Source: Thalassobius sp047123305 (lineage in GTDB: Bacteria; Pseudomonadota; Alphaproteobacteria; Rhodobacterales; Rhodobacteraceae). From it: 64,000 nt of DNA. This document shows, in pieces, positions 50,951 through 60,293 of this stretch. Each line of letters starts with the position of its first letter. The first letter of the stretch is position 1. The stretch is from contig NZ_CP138918.1 in assembly GCF_047123305.1 (NCBI RefSeq), positions 3,472,001 to 3,536,000 of the forward strand, written 5' to 3'. Under the pieces are notes generated by a model. The model had not been told where the DNA came from and ran no database searches. It worked only from the letters and a program-made list of their open reading frames with translations. A program made the translations under genes and the position numbers.

Positions 50951-52401
50951 GACAGGGCTCCGGTGATGGCCGGATAGAGCGCGCGGTACTGCTGGTAGCG
51001 CGCCTCATACGCCGCCTGCAGCTCTGCACGTGGCGCAACGGTTTCGGCAATCTCCGGCGCGGTTATCAGATCCTCTGGCGCTGCCACCCCGTCCGCCGCC
51101 ATCGCGAGGCGCACGGCACCAAGGGCCGCGCCGAACTCTCCGGCGGCGGGCAGATGCAGCGGAAGATCCAACACGGTGGCGAGCAATTCGACCCAATGGC
51201 GCGATTTGTTGCCACCGCCGATGGCCAGCACATGGTGCAGATCCGCCCCTGTGGCGCTCAACGCCTCCAGACTGTCGCGCAGCCCAAAGGACACCCCTTC
51301 CATCACCGCCTGGGTCAGCTGCCGGTTGTCACTGGCAATATCCAGCCCCAGAAACGCGCCGCGCACCGCGCTGTCATTATGCGGCGTCCGCTCGCCGGAG
51401 AGATAGGGAAGAAACGTCACCTCTGACGGGCCCGAGATTACATCCGGCAGCGCGCCCGCCAATGTGGCGGGTGTCTGACCCAAACGCGCCGACAACCAAT
51501 TCAAACAATCCGTGGCCGCCAGCATCACCCCCATCTGATACCAACGCGCTGGTACCGCATGACAGAAACTGTGCACCGCCGTTTCCGGCATCGGCGCAAA
51601 CCGGTCACGTGCCGCCAGCAGCACCCCTGAAGTGCCAAGAGAGACAAAGCCTTCGCCCTCCCGCAGACAACCCACGCCACAGGCTGCCACAGCGTTGTCA
51701 CCGCCGCCACCTGCCACCACAACAGACCCGGCAATCCCCCAGTCCTGCGCCAGCGCGGGACGCAGATTGCCTGAGGAGGCGGAGCCCTCCACCAGATCCG
51801 GCATCTGTTCCCGGCGCATATGCCCTGCCGCCAGCAAGCTGTCCGACCAATCCCGCGCGCCAACGTCCAACCAGGTGGTGCCGGCTGCATCGGACATGTC
51901 GCCCACATAATTCCCGGTCAGCCAGTAACGCAGATAATCCTTGGGCAGCAGCACCTTATGCACCTTGGCAAAGATTTCAGGCTCATGCCGTTCCAGCCAC
52001 AGCAATTTGGGCGCTGTGAAGCCGGGGAACACGATATTACCGGACAGCTGGCGCACCTCGGGCTGTGCATCCAGCGCGGCGGCTTCGGCGTGGGGGCGGG
52101 TGTCGTTCCACAGGATCGCAGGTCGCAGCACCGCGCCGCTGTCATCAACCAGAACTGCCCCATGCATTTGCCCCGACAGGCCAATGCCCCTGAGTGCCGC
52201 CATTTGGCCGGAATACGCCCTTCGCAACGTTGCCACACAGGCCTCTGCCGCCTCCACCCAGTCCTGCGGGTCCTGTTCGCTCCAGCCGGGATGTGGATGG
52301 GCCACCGGATAAGCGGCTTCGGTTGCGCCAATGACCTGCCCTTCTGCATCGGTGAGCAGCGCCCTCAAACCAGAGGTCCCCAAGTCCAGACCCAAATACA
52401 T
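50947..52401 (-). CDS. xylB: xylulokinase
   Basis: 484 residues, usual length. It phosphorylates D-xylulose to xylulose 5-phosphate. FGGY signatures: N-terminal 'YLGLDLGTSGLRALLTD', 'GIGLSGQMHGAVLVDDSG', catalytic Asp in 'AGGGGDNAVAACGVG', and 'LAIGGGNKSRHWVELLATVL' with 'PAAGEFGAALGAVRLA'. It is separated from xylA by the regulator and the two secreted proteins, an unusual order. Its leader holds CCCC-TCGC-GGGG (52413-52424) followed by ATATTTATTTTA. Confidence 0.96.
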   Translation of the reverse strand: MYLGLDLGTSGLRALLTDAEGQVIGATEAAYPVAHPHPGWSEQDPQDWVEAAEACVATLRRAYSGQMAALRGIGLSGQMHGAVLVDDSGAVLRPAILWNDTRPHAEAAALDAQPEVRQLSGNIVFPGFTAPKLLWLERHEPEIFAKVHKVLLPKDYLRYWLTGNYVGDMSDAAGTTWLDVGARDWSDSLLAAGHMRREQMPDLVEGSASSGNLRPALAQDWGIAGSVVVAGGGGDNAVAACGVGCLREGEGFVSLGTSGVLLAARDRFAPMPETAVHSFCHAVPARWYQMGVMLAATDCLNWLSARLGQTPATLAGALPDVISGPSEVTFLPYLSGERTPHNDSAVRGAFLGLDIASDNRQLTQAVMEGVSFGLRDSLEALSATGADLHHVLAIGGGNKSRHWVELLATVLDLPLHLPAAGEFGAALGAVRLAMAADGVAAPEDLITAPEIAETVAPRAELQAAYEARYQQYRALYPAITGALS

Positions 52402-52525
52402 CGTCCCCCCTTCCCCTCGCGGGGATATTTATTTTACCTCTCGAAATTAAGCAAAAGGCCAAAGGGGCGTCAATGGGTCAAAACCCGGACAGCAGAGTTT
52501 TCAAGAGGAGGTCAGGCGCGCGTGG

Positions 52526-52903
52526 TCAGCCGAACCATTTCATGTCCATCAATGATGGGGCGCGGCACTTGGCGACCATGACCATATCTTTGGCCACCGG
52601 CACGGTGCGGGCATAGAAAGTCACTTCGCGGTATTGTGGCGAAAACTCGATGGTGACGCGGTTGCGCTCGCGGGTGCGCAGCTTGGCCCGCCCGCCCGAG
52701 AACGAGGCGTATTTGCCGCTGTTGAGGTCGCGCGCAATGAACACGTGGTCGCGGAACTCGCAGCGATTGTCGAGCTTGATGTCAGCGACAATGACCTTAC
52801 GGTCCTGATGCATCATATCCCCGATTTCATAGCGAAAATGGTTGATGCAGAGCCCGGCAACCACAAGGGTCACCACAGCGCCAACGGCTTTGCCTGAAAT
52901 CAT
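52526..52903 (-). CDS. hypothetical small membrane-anchored or exported protein
   Basis: 125 residues from the ATG at 52903 (MISGKAVGAVVTLVVAGLCI), which has GGAGAG 7 bases upstream; the frame to 52990 adds a Cys-rich stretch without a ribosome-binding site. One N-terminal hydrophobic segment (~5-20) is a membrane anchor or signal. The remainder is beta-rich and basic ('VIVADIKLDNRCEFRDHVFI', 'RERNRVTIEFSPQYREVTFY'). Family not recognised. Two Cys (NRCEF, AKCRA) could form a disulfide in the periplasm. Confidence 0.75.
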   Translation of the reverse strand: MISGKAVGAVVTLVVAGLCINHFRYEIGDMMHQDRKVIVADIKLDNRCEFRDHVFIARDLNSGKYASFSGGRAKLRTRERNRVTIEFSPQYREVTFYARTVPVAKDMVMVAKCRAPSLMDMKWFG

Positions 52904-53045
52904 CTGTCTCTCCAAACATCGGACCCGTTCTTGGAGGTCCACGCCTCTATAACGGCAGCACGAGGGGCTGTCTGAGGGCTGGCGCGACAATTTTCAGAAG
53001 TTTTTTCACCCTAGCGTTGCGGCTGCAATCGGCGCGGGGTGGGCA

Positions 53046-53072
53046 AACGGGGCGCAGGAAAAACGCCCCGTT
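53046..53072 (-). terminator. terminator behind the NCS1 permease gene
   Basis: Perfect 9-bp arms AACGGGGCG (53046-53054) and CGCCCCGTT (53064-53072), starting 8 bases after the permease stop on the minus strand. The loop is A-rich on the plus strand. No long T-run follows. Confidence 0.6.
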
Positions 53073-53080
53073 CCAGTGGT

Positions 53081-54565
53081 CTATCTGTTCAGAACCTTGG
53101 CCAGAACCAGATAGGCCGCGCCTGCAACAAACAGACCTACAAACCAGGCGTAAGTATAGAGAGTTGCAAACAGATCCGAGGTGCCCGAGGTCAGGCCAAC
53201 ACCCGCCAGGAATCCCGGCAGGTTGGGCAGGATCCCGATCACCAGCGCCAGAACACCGGCCCAGTTTGTGCCATTGGAGGCGGAGTAAATCCCGTTGGAC
53301 TTGAACAGGTCCGCCACCTCCAGCTTGGTTTTACGCAGCAGATAGTAATCCGCCAGCATGATGCCCGCGATCGGACCCAGCAGTGCGGAATAGGCGATCA
53401 GCCAGCCCACGATGTGGTTCACCAGGATCCAGGGGAACATGGCGATGCCGATACCCGCGGTGATGTAGCCACCCCGCTTGAGGTTGATCTTGCTGGGCGC
53501 GAGGTTGGAAAACCCATGTGCCGGGGCCACCACATTGGCCGCCAGATTGGTGGTCAGCGTGGCCACGATCAGCGCAAACAGGGCAATCAGGATCGACGCG
53601 CCACCCATCTTTTCGGCCAGTGCAATCGGGTCCCAGATCGCCGCGCCATAGATCACCACGGTGGCCGAGGTTACGGCCGAGGCAATAAAGGCAAACAGCG
53701 CCATCGGGATCGGCAGCCCCACCAGCTGCCCCAGGAACTGGTCTTTCTGGCTACGGGCGTGACGGGTGAAATCGGGGATGTTCAGCGCCAAGGTGGCCCA
53801 AAACCCGATCATGCCGGTGAGACTGGGCCAGAACACGGACCAGAACTGGCCCTCTTTCGGCTGGCCCGCGTCAAAGGCGCTGGGGGTCGACAGCATCTCG
53901 CCGAAACCGCCTGCCTTGGAGTACGCCCAGTAAAGCAGCGCCAGACCCATCGCCAATAGGAAAGGCGCGGCATAGGTTTCCAGCCAGCGGATCGACTCGG
54001 TGCCGTTCTTGATGAAGTAGAGGTGCAGCGCCCAGAAAGCGAGGAAGCACAGGAACTCGGCCGCTGAAATGCCCAGCACCGGCAGCGCGCCCCCGGTGAG
54101 AGCCCCGCCGGTCAACGTGTTCAGGATCACATAGATCGCAGAGCCGCCGACCCAGGTCTGGATGCCAAACCAGCCACAGGCCACCACGCCACGGGCCACC
54201 GCTGGGATCTTGGCGCCGGTCGGGCCAAAGGACGACCGCAGCAGCACCGGAAACGGAATGCCGTATTTGGTGCCGGCATGGCCAATCAGAACCATCGGGA
54301 TCAGCACAATGGCATTGGCCAACAGAATGGTCATCACCGCCTGATCCCAGCTCATCCCCGAACCGATCAGGTAGGAGGCCAGCAGATAGGTTGGAATGCA
54401 GACCACCATCCCGACCCAAAGCGCGGCGATGGACACCCAGTTCCAAGTGCGATCTTGCGCCGTCGTTGGCAGCTGATCCTCATTAAACAGCGCCGGATCA
54501 AGGCCCGTCATCCCCTGCGCAGAGACCGTATTCCCCGCATCGTAATTTGTTGTTGTCGTTGCCAT
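53081..54565 (-). CDS. NCS1-family nucleobase:cation symporter
   Basis: 494 residues from the ATG at 54565 (MATTTTNYDAGN), with GGGAGG upstream; the frame to 54742 adds unrelated residues. Twelve membrane segments of the LeuT-like NCS1 fold: 'DRTWNWVSIAALWVGMVVCI' at helix 1, 'GTKYGIPFPVLLRSSFGPTG' (a family hallmark), 'VACGWFGIQTWVGGSAIYVI' and 'IPDFTRHARSQKDQFLGQLV'. NCS1 proteins import cytosine, uracil, allantoin or hydantoin with a cation. No catabolic partner lies next to it, so the substrate stays open. Upstream lies the ABC-transporter terminator, so it has its own promoter. Confidence 0.93.
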   Translation of the reverse strand: MATTTTNYDAGNTVSAQGMTGLDPALFNEDQLPTTAQDRTWNWVSIAALWVGMVVCIPTYLLASYLIGSGMSWDQAVMTILLANAIVLIPMVLIGHAGTKYGIPFPVLLRSSFGPTGAKIPAVARGVVACGWFGIQTWVGGSAIYVILNTLTGGALTGGALPVLGISAAEFLCFLAFWALHLYFIKNGTESIRWLETYAAPFLLAMGLALLYWAYSKAGGFGEMLSTPSAFDAGQPKEGQFWSVFWPSLTGMIGFWATLALNIPDFTRHARSQKDQFLGQLVGLPIPMALFAFIASAVTSATVVIYGAAIWDPIALAEKMGGASILIALFALIVATLTTNLAANVVAPAHGFSNLAPSKINLKRGGYITAGIGIAMFPWILVNHIVGWLIAYSALLGPIAGIMLADYYLLRKTKLEVADLFKSNGIYSASNGTNWAGVLALVIGILPNLPGFLAGVGLTSGTSDLFATLYTYAWFVGLFVAGAAYLVLAKVLNR

Positions 54566-54866
54566 TTCTGGCGATCCTCCCTTGGTCGTCTGTGCCCCTG
54601 CCTCGTCCTCCACAACGCAGGAGATTGCAAGCCCGTGGTTGCAGCCACGCGCACTCAGGCCGGACAGTTTTCTGCCCGCACCGCTTCCTTGGTTGATCTT
54701 GCGGATCTCCCCAGATGTCCTGCTGCGACCTCCCCGTCGCAAATCTCAGGACGGCACATTGGTAGAACGGATTGGCTTAAAAATCATCCATTTGGTAAAA
54801 AATAGAACATATGCTGGTTTTGTGGCCCGCCCGCCACAAACTGCATCGCAACCCAGCCCCACAAAA

Positions 54867-54895
54867 AGGGCGCCTTGCGGGATGCAAGACGCCCT
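54867..54895 (-). terminator. strong terminator behind the oligopeptide-type ABC operon
   Basis: Arms AGGGCGCCTTGC (54867-54878) and GCAAGACGCCCT (54884-54895), one mismatch. On the minus strand TTTTTGTG follows. It begins 25 bases beyond the ATPase stop. Confidence 0.85.
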
Positions 54896-54919
54896 CAGTT
54901 GGTCAGGGGTATGGGCTGT

Positions 54920-56734
54920 TTAGCCAGCCTCTCCTGATGCCAAAATCTGTTCCAGTGGATCGTGTTCCGCCACCCAGTGTCCCGGTCCAACCGCATCCAG
55001 ACGCGGCACGTAGTCGACCTCGCCCCGTGCCAACCGGCTGGGCAGGAACCGCAGCGCAGCTTTGGGATCCAGCGGCGATGGCAATTCGCCCGGAATGGTG
55101 ATCCGTTTGCGGTTGCGTTCGACCTCGGGGTCCGGGATGGGCACCGCCGAAATCAGCGCCTGCGTGTAGGGGTGACGCGGGGCGGAACAGATGGTTTCCC
55201 CATCGGCCAGTTCCACAATCCGCCCCAGATAAAGCACCATGATCCGGTTCGAGATCGACCGCACCACCGACAGGTCGTGGCTGATGAAAATCATCGACAT
55301 GCCAAATTCGGCCTGCAACTCTTTCAAGAGCTTCAGAATTTGCGCTTGAATGGAAACATCCAGCGCGCTCACGGCCTCGTCACAGATCACCAGCCTCGGC
55401 TTGTTGATCATCGCTCGCGCAATGCCAACCCGCTGGTTTTGCCCCCCGGACAGCTCATGCGGATAGCGGTTGATCATCGACAGATCGAGGCCCACCCGCT
55501 CCATCATCTCCTCCACCCGCTGCCGCCGCTCGGAAGCGGTGAGTTCGGGATGGAAGGTTTTCAGCGGCTCCTGAATGGAGGCCGAAATGGTCATGCGCGG
55601 ATCCAATGAGGCCAGTGGGTCCTGAAACACAATCTGCAGATCTTTGCGGTGTTTGGTCAGCTCACGTTTTTTCAGCGTGTTCAGATCGGTGCCCAGCCAG
55701 GCCACACCGCCGCCGGTGGGCGGGATCAGCTGCAAAACGGCACGGGCCAGCGTGGACTTGCCACAGCCCGACTCGCCCACAATCCCCAGCGTCTCACCTT
55801 CGGCCAGCGAAAAGCTCACACCGTTGACTGCTTTCAAAGGCGTCGGCTTGGCAAACAGGCGGCGCGAGGTTTTGATGTCAAACTCGACCCGCAGGTCGTC
55901 CACATCCAGCAGCGTTTTCGCCTCTGCCTCAGTGCCTTCTGGGGCATCCACCGCATCGATGCGGGGCATCGCCGCCAGTAGGTTCTGGGTGTAGACATGG
56001 GTCGGTTCGCGGAAGATCTGATCCACCCGCCCGCTTTCCACAAAGCCGCCCAGACGCATGACCTCAATCCGGTCACACATCCGCGCCACAACGCCCATGT
56101 CATGAGTGATCAGCGCAATAGCGGTGCCGTGGTTCACCTGCAGATCATGCATCAGGTCCAGAATTTCCGCCTGCACGGTCACATCCAGCGCGGTTGTCGG
56201 CTCATCCGCAATCAGCAGCTTGGGATCACAAAGCATCGCCATCGCGATCATCACCCGCTGGCGCATCCCACCGGACAGCTCATGCGGATATTGTTTCATC
56301 CGGCGCGCCGCCTCGGGGATGCGGACCCGATCCAACCAGCGCAAGCAATGTTCCCGCGCCGCCCGGTCCGACAGACCCTGATGGACCTTCAGAACCTCGA
56401 TCATCTGATCGCCAACGCTCAGATGCGGGGTCAGTGCGGTCAACGGGTCCTGAAAGATCATGCCGATCCGGTCGCCGCGGATCTGGTTCAGCTTGCCAGT
56501 GGGCAGGTTCAGGATCTCTTGGCCGGCAAACTTGACCGAGCCGGTGGCGCTGCCATTGGGCGGCAGCAGACCCATCGCGGCCATGAAACTCTGGCTTTTG
56601 CCCGAGCCACTTTCGCCAACAATGCCCAGACATTCGCCCGCCTTGATCTGGAAGCTCACGCCCCGCACCGCCTCGACACGTCCGTCTGGCGTGTCAAAGC
56701 CGACCTTCAGGTCATTTACAGAAAGCACAGACAT
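54920..56734 (-). CDS. dipeptide/oligopeptide-type ABC ATPase, DppD-DppF fusion
   Basis: 604 residues from the ATG at 56734 (MSVLSVNDLKVGFDTPDG); upstream residues overlap the permease gene. Two full ATPases in one chain: first half Walker A 'GIVGESGSGKSQSFMAAMG', signature 'HELSGGMRQRVMIAMAM', Walker B 'LLIADEPTTALDV'; second half 'GIVGESGCGKSTLARAV', 'HELSGGQNQRVGIARAM', 'LVICDEAVSALDVS'. In the second Walker B the usual DEP is DEA. Each half ends in an oligo_HPY tail. It powers the two permeases and binding protein upstream. Uptake of a peptide or related solute is the family role. Confidence 0.94.
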   Translation of the reverse strand: MSVLSVNDLKVGFDTPDGRVEAVRGVSFQIKAGECLGIVGESGSGKSQSFMAAMGLLPPNGSATGSVKFAGQEILNLPTGKLNQIRGDRIGMIFQDPLTALTPHLSVGDQMIEVLKVHQGLSDRAAREHCLRWLDRVRIPEAARRMKQYPHELSGGMRQRVMIAMAMLCDPKLLIADEPTTALDVTVQAEILDLMHDLQVNHGTAIALITHDMGVVARMCDRIEVMRLGGFVESGRVDQIFREPTHVYTQNLLAAMPRIDAVDAPEGTEAEAKTLLDVDDLRVEFDIKTSRRLFAKPTPLKAVNGVSFSLAEGETLGIVGESGCGKSTLARAVLQLIPPTGGGVAWLGTDLNTLKKRELTKHRKDLQIVFQDPLASLDPRMTISASIQEPLKTFHPELTASERRQRVEEMMERVGLDLSMINRYPHELSGGQNQRVGIARAMINKPRLVICDEAVSALDVSIQAQILKLLKELQAEFGMSMIFISHDLSVVRSISNRIMVLYLGRIVELADGETICSAPRHPYTQALISAVPIPDPEVERNRKRITIPGELPSPLDPKAALRFLPSRLARGEVDYVPRLDAVGPGHWVAEHDPLEQILASGEAG

Positions 56735-56735
56735 C

Positions 56736-57665
56736 TTAACGGTCCTTCGGATCAAGCGCATCGCGCAGCCCATCACCGATGAAGAACATGGTGATGATGA
56801 TGGTCACATAGAAAAACAGCGGGAACAGCAACTGCCAGAGGGTGCCATAGGCCATGGTCCCTGCCCCTTCGGCAATCAACGCCCCCAGCGAGGTGTTGGG
56901 CTCAGAGATCCCAAGGCCCAGAAAGCTGATAAAGCTTTCGGCCAAGATCATGTCGGGCACCAAGAGCGAGGCGTAGACAATCACAACACCGGCCAGGTTG
57001 GGCAGGATGTGACGCACCACAATGGCCCCGTCCGAGACGCCGCCCGCGCGGGCGGCCTCGATAAACTCACGGCTTTTCAGCGCCAGCGTCTGCCCCCGCA
57101 CAATGCGGCTCATGGTCAGCCAGCTGACCGCCCCCAGCGCCAAAAACAGCGCGGTGAAGCTTTTGCCCGCCACCACAAGGATCAGGATGATGACAAGGGT
57201 AGATGGGATCGCCAGCAGGATATCGACAAACCGCATCATCAGCCCATCCAGACGACCACCAAAGTAGCCGGCAATGATGCCATAAAAGGTGCCAACCAGA
57301 AGCGCCATGCCGGCACCGATCAGCCCCACCAGCAGTGAGGTGCGCGTGGCCTGGATGGTGCGCGAATAAAGGTCGCGGCCCAGATCATCGACGCCAAAAT
57401 AGTGACCTGACTGGAGCGACGGCGCGCCCAGCCCCAGAACGTCTCCCATAGCGGTCCAGTCGATGGTTTCGTGATCCCAAACCGCAAAGAATGGGCCGAT
57501 GATCACAAACAGAACCACAAGGCTCAGGACAATACAGCTGCCCATCGCCGCCTTGTTCTGGCGGAACCGCAAACGGGCATCTGCCAGCAGTGAACGGCCC
57601 TGCATGACCGCGGTATCGGCCACGTTTTCGGCGCGGCTGGTGGCTTTTTCAGAACGTGCAAACAT
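56736..57665 (-). CDS. oligopeptide-type ABC permease (OppC/DppC family)
   Basis: 309 residues. The N-terminal ~40 residues are cytosolic; the first membrane segment is 'SCIVLSLVVLFVIIGPFFAV'. The short OppC_N region is followed by 'LGAPSLQSGHYFGVDDLGRD' in parts (GTDxxGRD-like motif 'GVDDLGRDLYSRT'). The ATPase-docking loop reads 'REFIEAARAGGVSDGAIVVRH'. The stop lies 1 base before the ATPase start; OppB ends 11 bases upstream. Confidence 0.94.
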   Translation of the reverse strand: MFARSEKATSRAENVADTAVMQGRSLLADARLRFRQNKAAMGSCIVLSLVVLFVIIGPFFAVWDHETIDWTAMGDVLGLGAPSLQSGHYFGVDDLGRDLYSRTIQATRTSLLVGLIGAGMALLVGTFYGIIAGYFGGRLDGLMMRFVDILLAIPSTLVIILILVVAGKSFTALFLALGAVSWLTMSRIVRGQTLALKSREFIEAARAGGVSDGAIVVRHILPNLAGVVIVYASLLVPDMILAESFISFLGLGISEPNTSLGALIAEGAGTMAYGTLWQLLFPLFFYVTIIITMFFIGDGLRDALDPKDR

Positions 57666-57676
57666 GTCGCGCCCCT

Positions 57677-58600
57677 TTAGTAACGGATCTTCGGGTCAAG
57701 CCAGGCGTAGGCCAGATCCGTGATGAGGTTCACAACAACGGTCAGCACACCGTAGAGGATCGTTACCCCCAACAGCACGGCATAGTCCCGCGACAGGGCA
57801 GAGCCGACGTAAGACTGGCCCAGACCACCGGTGGAGAAATAGATGTCCACAAAGACCGAACCGGTCAGCACATAGACAAACACCGGCCCCAGATAGCTGA
57901 CCACCGGCATCATTGTCGGCTTCAGCGCATGACGCCAGATGATGGCGCGGTTGGACAGGCCTTTGGCCTTGGCGGTGCGGATGAAGTTCGAGTTCAGCAC
58001 CTCCAGCATTGAGGAACGGGTGATCCGCGAGATTGAGCCCATGTAGGAGGTGGAAAGCGCAATCACCGGCATAATCAGATAGGGCCACTGCCCGCCGTGC
58101 CAGCCGCCGCCCGGCAGCCATTCCAGCCACAGGGTGAAGGTCAGGATCAGGATCGGCCCCATGATGAAATTTGGCAGCGCCTGGGCCGCAATGCCCAGTG
58201 ACACGGCAAAATAATCGATCCAGCTGTTGTGTTTGATGGCAGCAGTAACGCCCAGGAGAACCCCGACAAAGGTGGCCACCAGAAAGCTGAGGAACCCATA
58301 GGTCAGTGAGATCGGGAAACCCTGCGCGATGATGTCATTGACGTCGCGGTCCTTGAACTTGAACGAGGGGCCGAAATCGAAATGCACAAAGATGTTCACC
58401 AGGTAATCCCAGAGCTGTTTCCACAGCGGCTGGTCCAGCCCGTAGCGCGCCTCGATATTCGCCATAACGGCGGGGGGCAGCGGACGTTCCGAGGTGAAGG
58501 GCCCACCGGGGGCAAAGTGCATCATGTAGAAGCAGGCGACGACCAGCAGCAGGATCGTCGGAATGGCAACCGTCAGGCGCCGGATCGTGTAGGAGAGCAT
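57677..58600 (-). CDS. oligopeptide-type ABC permease (OppB/DppB family)
   Basis: 307 residues. It starts with the first membrane helix ('YTIRRLTVAIPTILLLVVAC'). The 'RYGLDQPLWKQLWDYLVNIF' loop is typical of OppB, and the docking loop is 'FIRTAKAKGLSNRAIIWRHA'. It ends 'LTDLAYAWLDPKIRY', the classical family end. The binding-protein gene precedes it across a 64-base gap that holds a strong hairpin. Confidence 0.94.
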   Translation of the reverse strand: MLSYTIRRLTVAIPTILLLVVACFYMMHFAPGGPFTSERPLPPAVMANIEARYGLDQPLWKQLWDYLVNIFVHFDFGPSFKFKDRDVNDIIAQGFPISLTYGFLSFLVATFVGVLLGVTAAIKHNSWIDYFAVSLGIAAQALPNFIMGPILILTFTLWLEWLPGGGWHGGQWPYLIMPVIALSTSYMGSISRITRSSMLEVLNSNFIRTAKAKGLSNRAIIWRHALKPTMMPVVSYLGPVFVYVLTGSVFVDIYFSTGGLGQSYVGSALSRDYAVLLGVTILYGVLTVVVNLITDLAYAWLDPKIRY

Positions 58601-58622
58601 TTATCTCACTCGCATTAGCAAC

Positions 58623-58648
58623 CCCGCCGCCCGATTTGGGGCGGCGGG
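58623..58648 (-). terminator. intercistronic hairpin between binding protein and OppB-type permease
   Basis: Perfect 10-bp arms CCCGCCGCCC (58623-58632) and GGGCGGCGGG (58639-58648). It sits directly behind the binding-protein gene on the minus strand and probably protects or attenuates the message. Confidence 0.65.
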
Positions 58649-58664
58649 ATCAAAGGTCAGTCAG

Positions 58665-60293
58665 TTACTCGGCGATCTTGTAGAGGTTCTTCGAGTACCA
58701 GTTTTGCTCGACGTTGTTGACGGGCCAGTTGCCCACGTCGCTGTCCATCATGTAGACGCCCGCGTAGTGGTAGATCGGGATTACGGGCATTTCAGCCGCG
58801 ATGATCTGTTCCACTTCGCTGTAGTTGGCCGAAGCGTCCTTGGCGGTTTTTGCACCGGCCAGCAGCTCGTCCACACGGGGGTTTACAAACTTGCCGTCGT
58901 TGTAACCCGATTCCGAGTCCAGCAGGTCAAGGAAGGTCGAGGCTTCGTTGTAGTCGCCACACCAGGCGCCACGGGCCAGTTCAAAGTCCTGGTTGCCACG
59001 GGTTTCCAGGAACACTTTCCATTCCATATTGCCCAGCTCAACTTCGACGCCCAGTTTCTGCTTCCACATCTGGCTCATCGCCACGGCGATCTTCTTGTGA
59101 CCTTCCGAGGTGTTGTAGATCATGTCGAATTTCAGCGGGTTACCCTTGTCGTAACCAGCCTCTGCCAGCAGTTGAACCGCCATCGCGTCGCGTTCTGCCT
59201 GGGTCATGCCCTGCATTTCGGTGGTCGGCGGGGTGAAGTTTGCAGTCGCTACAGGGGCAAAGCTGAACGCTTCGGTCTGACCACCGGCCATCACGTTTTC
59301 AACAATGATCTTGCGGTCAACGGCCAGGGCCAGCGCCTTGCGCACACGCACATCCTTGAACTCTTCCGGACCCGAGTCCGACAGGTTGAAGGTGTAGTAA
59401 TAGTTACACAGACGCGGGAAGCTGATCGCCTCATCCGGGTTCTCTTTCTTGAGACGCGGGAACTGACCAGCTGGCACTTCGGTGCGGTCCAGTTCGCCGG
59501 CCATGTAACGGGTCAGGGCGACGTTTTCGTCGTTGATGACCAGCGCCACAACCTTGTCAACGATGGTGTTGTCGTTGTCCCAGTACATCGCGTTGCGCTC
59601 GCGCACAGAACGTTCGTTCGGCAGATGCTCGGTCAGCACATAGGCCCCGTTGGACACGATGTTGCCGGGCTTCGTCCAGTCATCACCATGGGCTTCGATC
59701 ACCTTCTGCGGCGCCGGGAAGGTGGTCGCATGGGTGGTCATCTGCGGGAAGTAGGGCAGCGGGGCGGACAGCGTCACTTCGAAGGTGTGATCGTCCAGCG
59801 CCTTCACGCCCAGCTGATCAGGCGCGGTTTCGCCAGCAATGATCGCAGCGGCGTTTTCGATCGACATCAGCTCGACAAACCACTGGTAGGGCGAGGCCAG
59901 TGCCGGATCGGCGGCACGACGCCAGGCAAAGACGAAATCGCCTGCGGTCACGGGATCGCCGTTCGACCACTTGGCGTCTTTGCGCAGGCTGAAGGTGTAG
60001 ACCGTGTTGTCGTCATTGGCGGTGTAGCCGGTGGCCACGCCGGGCACCAGGTTGCCGTCTTCGTCCTGGTTCATCAGACCCTCAAACAGGTCACGCACGA
60101 TCTCGGCACCCGAGACGTCTTCGACAACCTGAGGGTCAACCGAGCTGTGTTCGTCCAGCACGCGATAGGTGAAGGTTTGGTCATCAGCCAGCGCTTCGCC
60201 GGTCACCGGATGCGTGCCCGCAGCCATCGCTGCGCCAGAAAGCATGGTGCCAGCCAAAAGGCCCGCCAGAATGGAGGTTTTGGTCAACTTCAT
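58665..60293 (-). CDS. oligopeptide-type ABC transporter binding protein (OppA family)
   Basis: 542 residues. Signal peptide ~1-24 (LTKTSILAGLLAGTMLSGAA). SBP_bac_5 fold: 'VDPQVVEDVSGAEIVRDLFE', 'LRKDAKWSNGDPVTAGDFVF' and 'WRRAADPALASPYQWFVELM' in the ligand-framing region, 'KALALAVDRKIIVENVMAG', 'GAWCGDYNEASTFLDLLDSE'. The similarity is to OppA/MppA proteins that bind oligopeptides or murein peptides. It is the first gene of the ABC operon. The 601-base gap upstream carries its promoter. Confidence 0.94.
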   Translation of the reverse strand: MKLTKTSILAGLLAGTMLSGAAMAAGTHPVTGEALADDQTFTYRVLDEHSSVDPQVVEDVSGAEIVRDLFEGLMNQDEDGNLVPGVATGYTANDDNTVYTFSLRKDAKWSNGDPVTAGDFVFAWRRAADPALASPYQWFVELMSIENAAAIIAGETAPDQLGVKALDDHTFEVTLSAPLPYFPQMTTHATTFPAPQKVIEAHGDDWTKPGNIVSNGAYVLTEHLPNERSVRERNAMYWDNDNTIVDKVVALVINDENVALTRYMAGELDRTEVPAGQFPRLKKENPDEAISFPRLCNYYYTFNLSDSGPEEFKDVRVRKALALAVDRKIIVENVMAGGQTEAFSFAPVATANFTPPTTEMQGMTQAERDAMAVQLLAEAGYDKGNPLKFDMIYNTSEGHKKIAVAMSQMWKQKLGVEVELGNMEWKVFLETRGNQDFELARGAWCGDYNEASTFLDLLDSESGYNDGKFVNPRVDELLAGAKTAKDASANYSEVEQIIAAEMPVIPIYHYAGVYMMDSDVGNWPVNNVEQNWYSKNLYKIAE